DNA of 31,084 bases, from contig LRSR01006157.1 of NCBI GenBank assembly GCA_001579985.1, positions 1 through 31,084 of the forward strand. Direction: 5' to 3'. The first letter of the stretch is position 1. Every line of letters begins with the position of its first letter. This document shows, in pieces, positions 28,565-31,084 of the stretch. Source of the stretch: Hypsibius dujardini (Eukaryota > Tardigrada > Eutardigrada > Parachela > Hypsibiidae). The position numbers were made by a program, and so were the translations under genes. The notes below the pieces were generated by a model. That model worked only from the letters and a program-made list of their open reading frames with translations. It was not told the origin of the DNA and searched no databases.

Positions 28565-30025
28565 ATGTCTGTCTGTCTGTCTGTCTGTTTGTCTATCTGC
28601 CTGTCTGTCTCTGTCTGACTGTCGGACAACATATCGAAAAGAACCTTACTGATGGAAGGTCCATACACCAAAGCCGACCCGATGCCTGCAGCATAACAAC
28701 AAAACGCGACGTTGAGAGATCAGCCTACACGACTCTCAAAACAACATCTACAAACCGGAAATAAGTCCGTAGGTGATGTAGAGCTGCTCAAGTTTGGTCA
28801 TGAACGAGCTGGCGATAAGGCCGACGCTGTAGATGAAGCCGCCCACCACTACGACCGACCGGAAGGAGAAGGCATTGCTCAAGGCCGTTGCAAATGGACC
28901 TGCAAGAGGCGCGGCAAAGAAAACAATCAGCAAACTATTGGGATAAGTAATTTTTGCGGTTTGTTTTGGACCCAAAGGCGCCGCTTATTCTATCCCGTGC
29001 CTTACCAAGCCAACTGCATGTGACACAGTTCAGGGAATAGACCCAGGCTATTTCGGCAGATGTGCGGTCGTACTTCTCCAGGAGCTCCATAAAGACCACG
29101 CCGAAGCTGTAGGAGAAGCCGTTGACGATCAGATTCATGAGGAAGCATCCGAGTACGACAAACCATCCCCATCCTGAAAGAACCATAAATATAGAAATAT
29201 GTTTAAAATGTATATTTACATGCATCGCCAGTATCATATAATGGTATCACCAAATCAGTCAAATCAATCAATCAATTGAGTGGTTCATGTAATAATACCT
29301 TATAGTTTAATAGTTAGTTCCCATTGATTGACTCGTTCTCGTACTAGTAAATCACTGACAATTTTTTTAACTAATTAATTCAAAAGCAAAAATTTATGAG
29401 ATGGTCAAAAGATTACTTTCAACCAGTGTGGTTTAAATATGGCATCGGACGTAAGTGGAACCAGTTGCAGAAGACTGGAAAAGAGTGCGATCGATTGATT
29501 GATTGAACGTGATACCTCACTCGTCAATTCATCAATCAAACGAAGGGTGCATCGAACAGTTGGCTTTCACCGTTCAGTATCGATAGATCGATTGATTGAT
29601 TGACTGATCAATTGATCGATTGATTGATCGATGGATCGATTGATTGATTGATTGATTGGTTGAATGATCGATTGATTGATCGATGGATCGATTGATTGAT
29701 CGATGGATCGATTGATTGATTGATTGATTGGTTGAAGGATCAATTGATCAAATGATTGATTGATTGATCGATTGATCGATGGATCGATTAATTGATTGAT
29801 CGATTGATCGATTGATTGATTGATCGATTGATCGATTGATTGATTGATTGATCTGTAAAATAATGTAAAAAACTCACCGCCATCCGGCGGAACCAGCACG
29901 TTTGACTGCGGCACCTCGACCACCGTCAAATCATTGGAATCTTCATCCGAACTGTTGCTAGACTGCGCCAGCAAACATTGCTTCCGATAAAGGAGATCCT
30001 CATCCACACTGCAGGATGCTTCCAT
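26419..30025 (-). CDS. Monocarboxylate transporter-like protein, SLC16 family (paralogue 2)
   Basis: Eight minus-strand exons: 30025-29878, 29173-29006, 28899-28756, 28685-28650, 28360-28012, 27760-27261, 26961-26732 and 26586-26419. Phases close to 580 aa ending SQKIAI. The start is the ATG in GGAAATGG (MEASCSVDED); a TTTAG just upstream could be a UTR-intron acceptor. The MCT signature DGGWGW is at 48-53. TM1 reads VVLGCFLMNLIVNGFSYSFGV, with Tyr71 where paralogue 1 has Lys138. YFDKRRSLANG is at 171-181. TM8 has GVCDLLGRVGFGWFSD, keeping Asp411 and Arg415. DQTGSFYAAF precedes the last helices. It is a 12-helix plasma-membrane carrier by family; the substrate is unknown, and the missing TM1 lysine suggests it may differ from proton-lactate MCTs. 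Exons 3 and 4 match paralogue 1 in length (144 and 36 nt) and phase. Confidence 0.95.
27008..27180. repeat. ACAG array in transporter 2 intron 6
   Basis: GACA/GGCA units in intron 26962-27260; CTGT in the host sense. Confidence 0.96.
27796..27982. repeat. ACAG array in transporter 2 intron 5
   Basis: GACA units with an internal duplication around CAGACAATCAAACAGACAG, in intron 27761-28011; CTGT in the host sense. Confidence 0.96.
28385..28640. repeat. CTGT array in transporter 2 intron 4
   Basis: CTGT/CTAT/CTAC units in intron 28361-28649; ACAG in the host sense, opposite to the array in the matching intron of paralogue 1. It ends about 10 nt from the 36-nt exon's donor. Confidence 0.96.
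29580..29852. repeat. ATTG/ATCG array in transporter 2 intron 1
   Basis: GATT units interrupted by GATCGATGGATCGATT blocks repeat with higher-order order, in the 704-nt intron 29174-29877. The array ends about 25 nt from the exon 1 donor. A long minus-strand ORF (SINQSIDQS-type) through it is an artefact. Confidence 0.95.
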
Positions 30026-30164
30026 TTCCGGTCCACTAAAATCAGTCAACTCTGAATCACATTTTAATCTTATGATTTTTAACTGTTTACCTGAAATCAG
30101 CGCCGCAATTGTTATCTCTGCTGTCGTGGCGCATGATTAATAATGAAGGATGATTTACACAGGT
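30026..30164 (-). promoter_or_regulatory. Upstream region of transporter 2
   Basis: 5' flank of the minus-strand transporter, between its start codon and the 182-bp satellite. A possible UTR-intron acceptor TTTAG ends about 10 nt before the ATG. No core promoter motif is clear. Confidence 0.3.
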
Positions 30165-30860
30165 AAACAATGGCGGCCTGATAAAAGGCTGACGGCAATA
30201 TATTTTATGTCCCCGTGGTTTGCGTGGAAATCGTCGAATCTGCAATTTGAAAACCTCGCGATAAATATCGAAATGAAGAAAAAAATTAATCACTTGTTTA
30301 ATTATGAAACGGCGAGGAATACGCGCAGATTCACGGAGGAATCAATGGCCGCTAAATATGCATGATATCAGTGCTGATAAAACAAATTGTTTCTCTTTGA
30401 TTTGCGCAAAGACGACACAATTCGCAATTTGAAAACCTCGCGATAAATATCGAAATCAAGAAAAAAATTAATTAGTTGTTTAATTTTAAGGCGGCGAGGA
30501 ATACGCGCAGATTCACGGAGGAATCAATGGCCGCTAAATATGCATGATATCAGTGCTGATAAAACAAATTGTTTCTCTTTTATTTGCGCGAAGACGACAC
30601 AATTCGCAATTTGAAAACCTCGCGATAAATATCGAAATGAAGAAAAAAATTAATCAGTTGTTTAATTTTCGGACGGCGAGGAATACGCGGAGATTTACGT
30701 ACGAAACAATGGCGGCCGAATGTACATGATATCAGACTTAATACAAATATTTTCTCAGCGGTCTGTAGGAAGACGGTAGAATATGCAATTTGATAACCTA
30801 TCGATAAATATGGAAAAAGGAATAAAATGTAATCAGTTGCTTTTTTACGGCGGAAGGACT
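30165..30860. repeat. 182-bp tandem satellite, about 3.8 units
   Basis: GCAATTTGAAAACCTCGCG recurs at 30242, 30424 and 30606, and in diverged form at 30785, giving periods of 182, 182 and 179 bp. The two central units are nearly identical; the outer two have diverged. Each unit carries small palindromes: CGATAAATATCG, AACAAATTGTTT, TTGCGCAA and ATGCAT. Two units have an open plus-strand frame (QFENLAINIEMKKKIN) but the unit between has a stop in that frame, arguing against coding. Confidence 0.93.
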
Positions 30861-31084
30861 AGTACGCGCTGATTGCGCACATCGCACACGCGCGTGTTGA
30901 ATGCACACAAGGTTAACAGGCCCTTCAGGCCGCCGTGAATGCGATCGAGCGAATGGGGGAGTGGTGTGCGCAATGATCGCACGCCGATAAGGAGTGATCG
31001 GAACCACAACAAAGCGCCGCCGTGAAATGAGTGACTGCGTGGACGGAAAGTGGTAGCTGCCGGCTATTTAGTCCGTGTGGAAGC
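30861..31084. other. Right-edge sequence, nothing recognised
   Basis: GC-richer single-copy sequence with GCGCAC/GTGCGC elements and AGGCCCTTCAGGCC. No gene is supported before the window ends. Confidence 0.4.

Noticed and set aside
30150-30729. Repeated QFENLAINIEMKKKIN-type ORFs in the 182-bp satellite, considered as a small gene family
   Set aside because: The middle unit has an in-frame stop and changes do not favour silent positions, so a noncoding satellite is simpler.

Overview
The window is nuclear DNA from an animal, probably an invertebrate. Every recognisable gene is split by GT-AG introns, one encoded protein ends in the ER-retention signal KDEL, and the families present (PDIA6, DNAJC17, an S28 serine peptidase, two SLC16/MCT transporters) are those of a bilaterian genome. 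Short tetranucleotide repeats of two types, (CTGT/ACAG)n and (ATTG/CAAT)n, fill most long introns and spacers. I cannot name the species. No bacterial operon, CRISPR array, rRNA or tRNA was seen.

Layout. 1-1243 (+): 3' half of a PDIA6-like protein disulfide isomerase, whose 5' exons lie off the window. 1975-3521 (-): a three-exon F-box-like/leucine-rich-repeat protein, head to head with a DNAJC17-like J-domain gene at 4138-5307 (+). 5.5-6.3 kb: a cluster of fold-back elements and MITEs. 6.9-7.45 kb (-): a candidate small three-exon gene. 9626-13160 (+): a complete nine-exon S28 serine peptidase most like PRSS16, with its catalytic triad. 14075-17144 (-) and 26419-30025 (-): two paralogous SLC16-type monocarboxylate transporters. 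The 9 kb between them is mostly repeats: AT-rich tracts, a hairpin-unit satellite, two MITE copies, a 24-bp minisatellite, two inverted GTACTGT arrays and a CA/CG tract. A weakly supported multi-exon gene sits at 24.8-26.0 kb (+). Upstream of the second transporter, at 30.2-30.9 kb, is a 182-bp tandem satellite.

The coding models rest on splice phases and full-length agreement with families. For the five named genes all exon phases close exactly: peptidase 9 exons and 500 aa; transporters 6 exons/702 aa and 8 exons/580 aa; LRR protein 386 aa; DNAJC17-like 247 aa. The genes do not form a pathway. They look like ordinary neighbours: ER folding, probable ubiquitin-ligase adaptor, spliceosome-linked co-chaperone, lysosomal or secreted peptidase, and plasma-membrane transport.

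The most notable points are the duplicated transporter pair with 3'-biased intron loss in one copy and a changed key TM1 residue in the other, an RRM-less DNAJC17, several families of small terminal-inverted-repeat elements including one next to the peptidase start, and satellites built of hairpin units. I found no clear evidence of a new defence or regulatory system.
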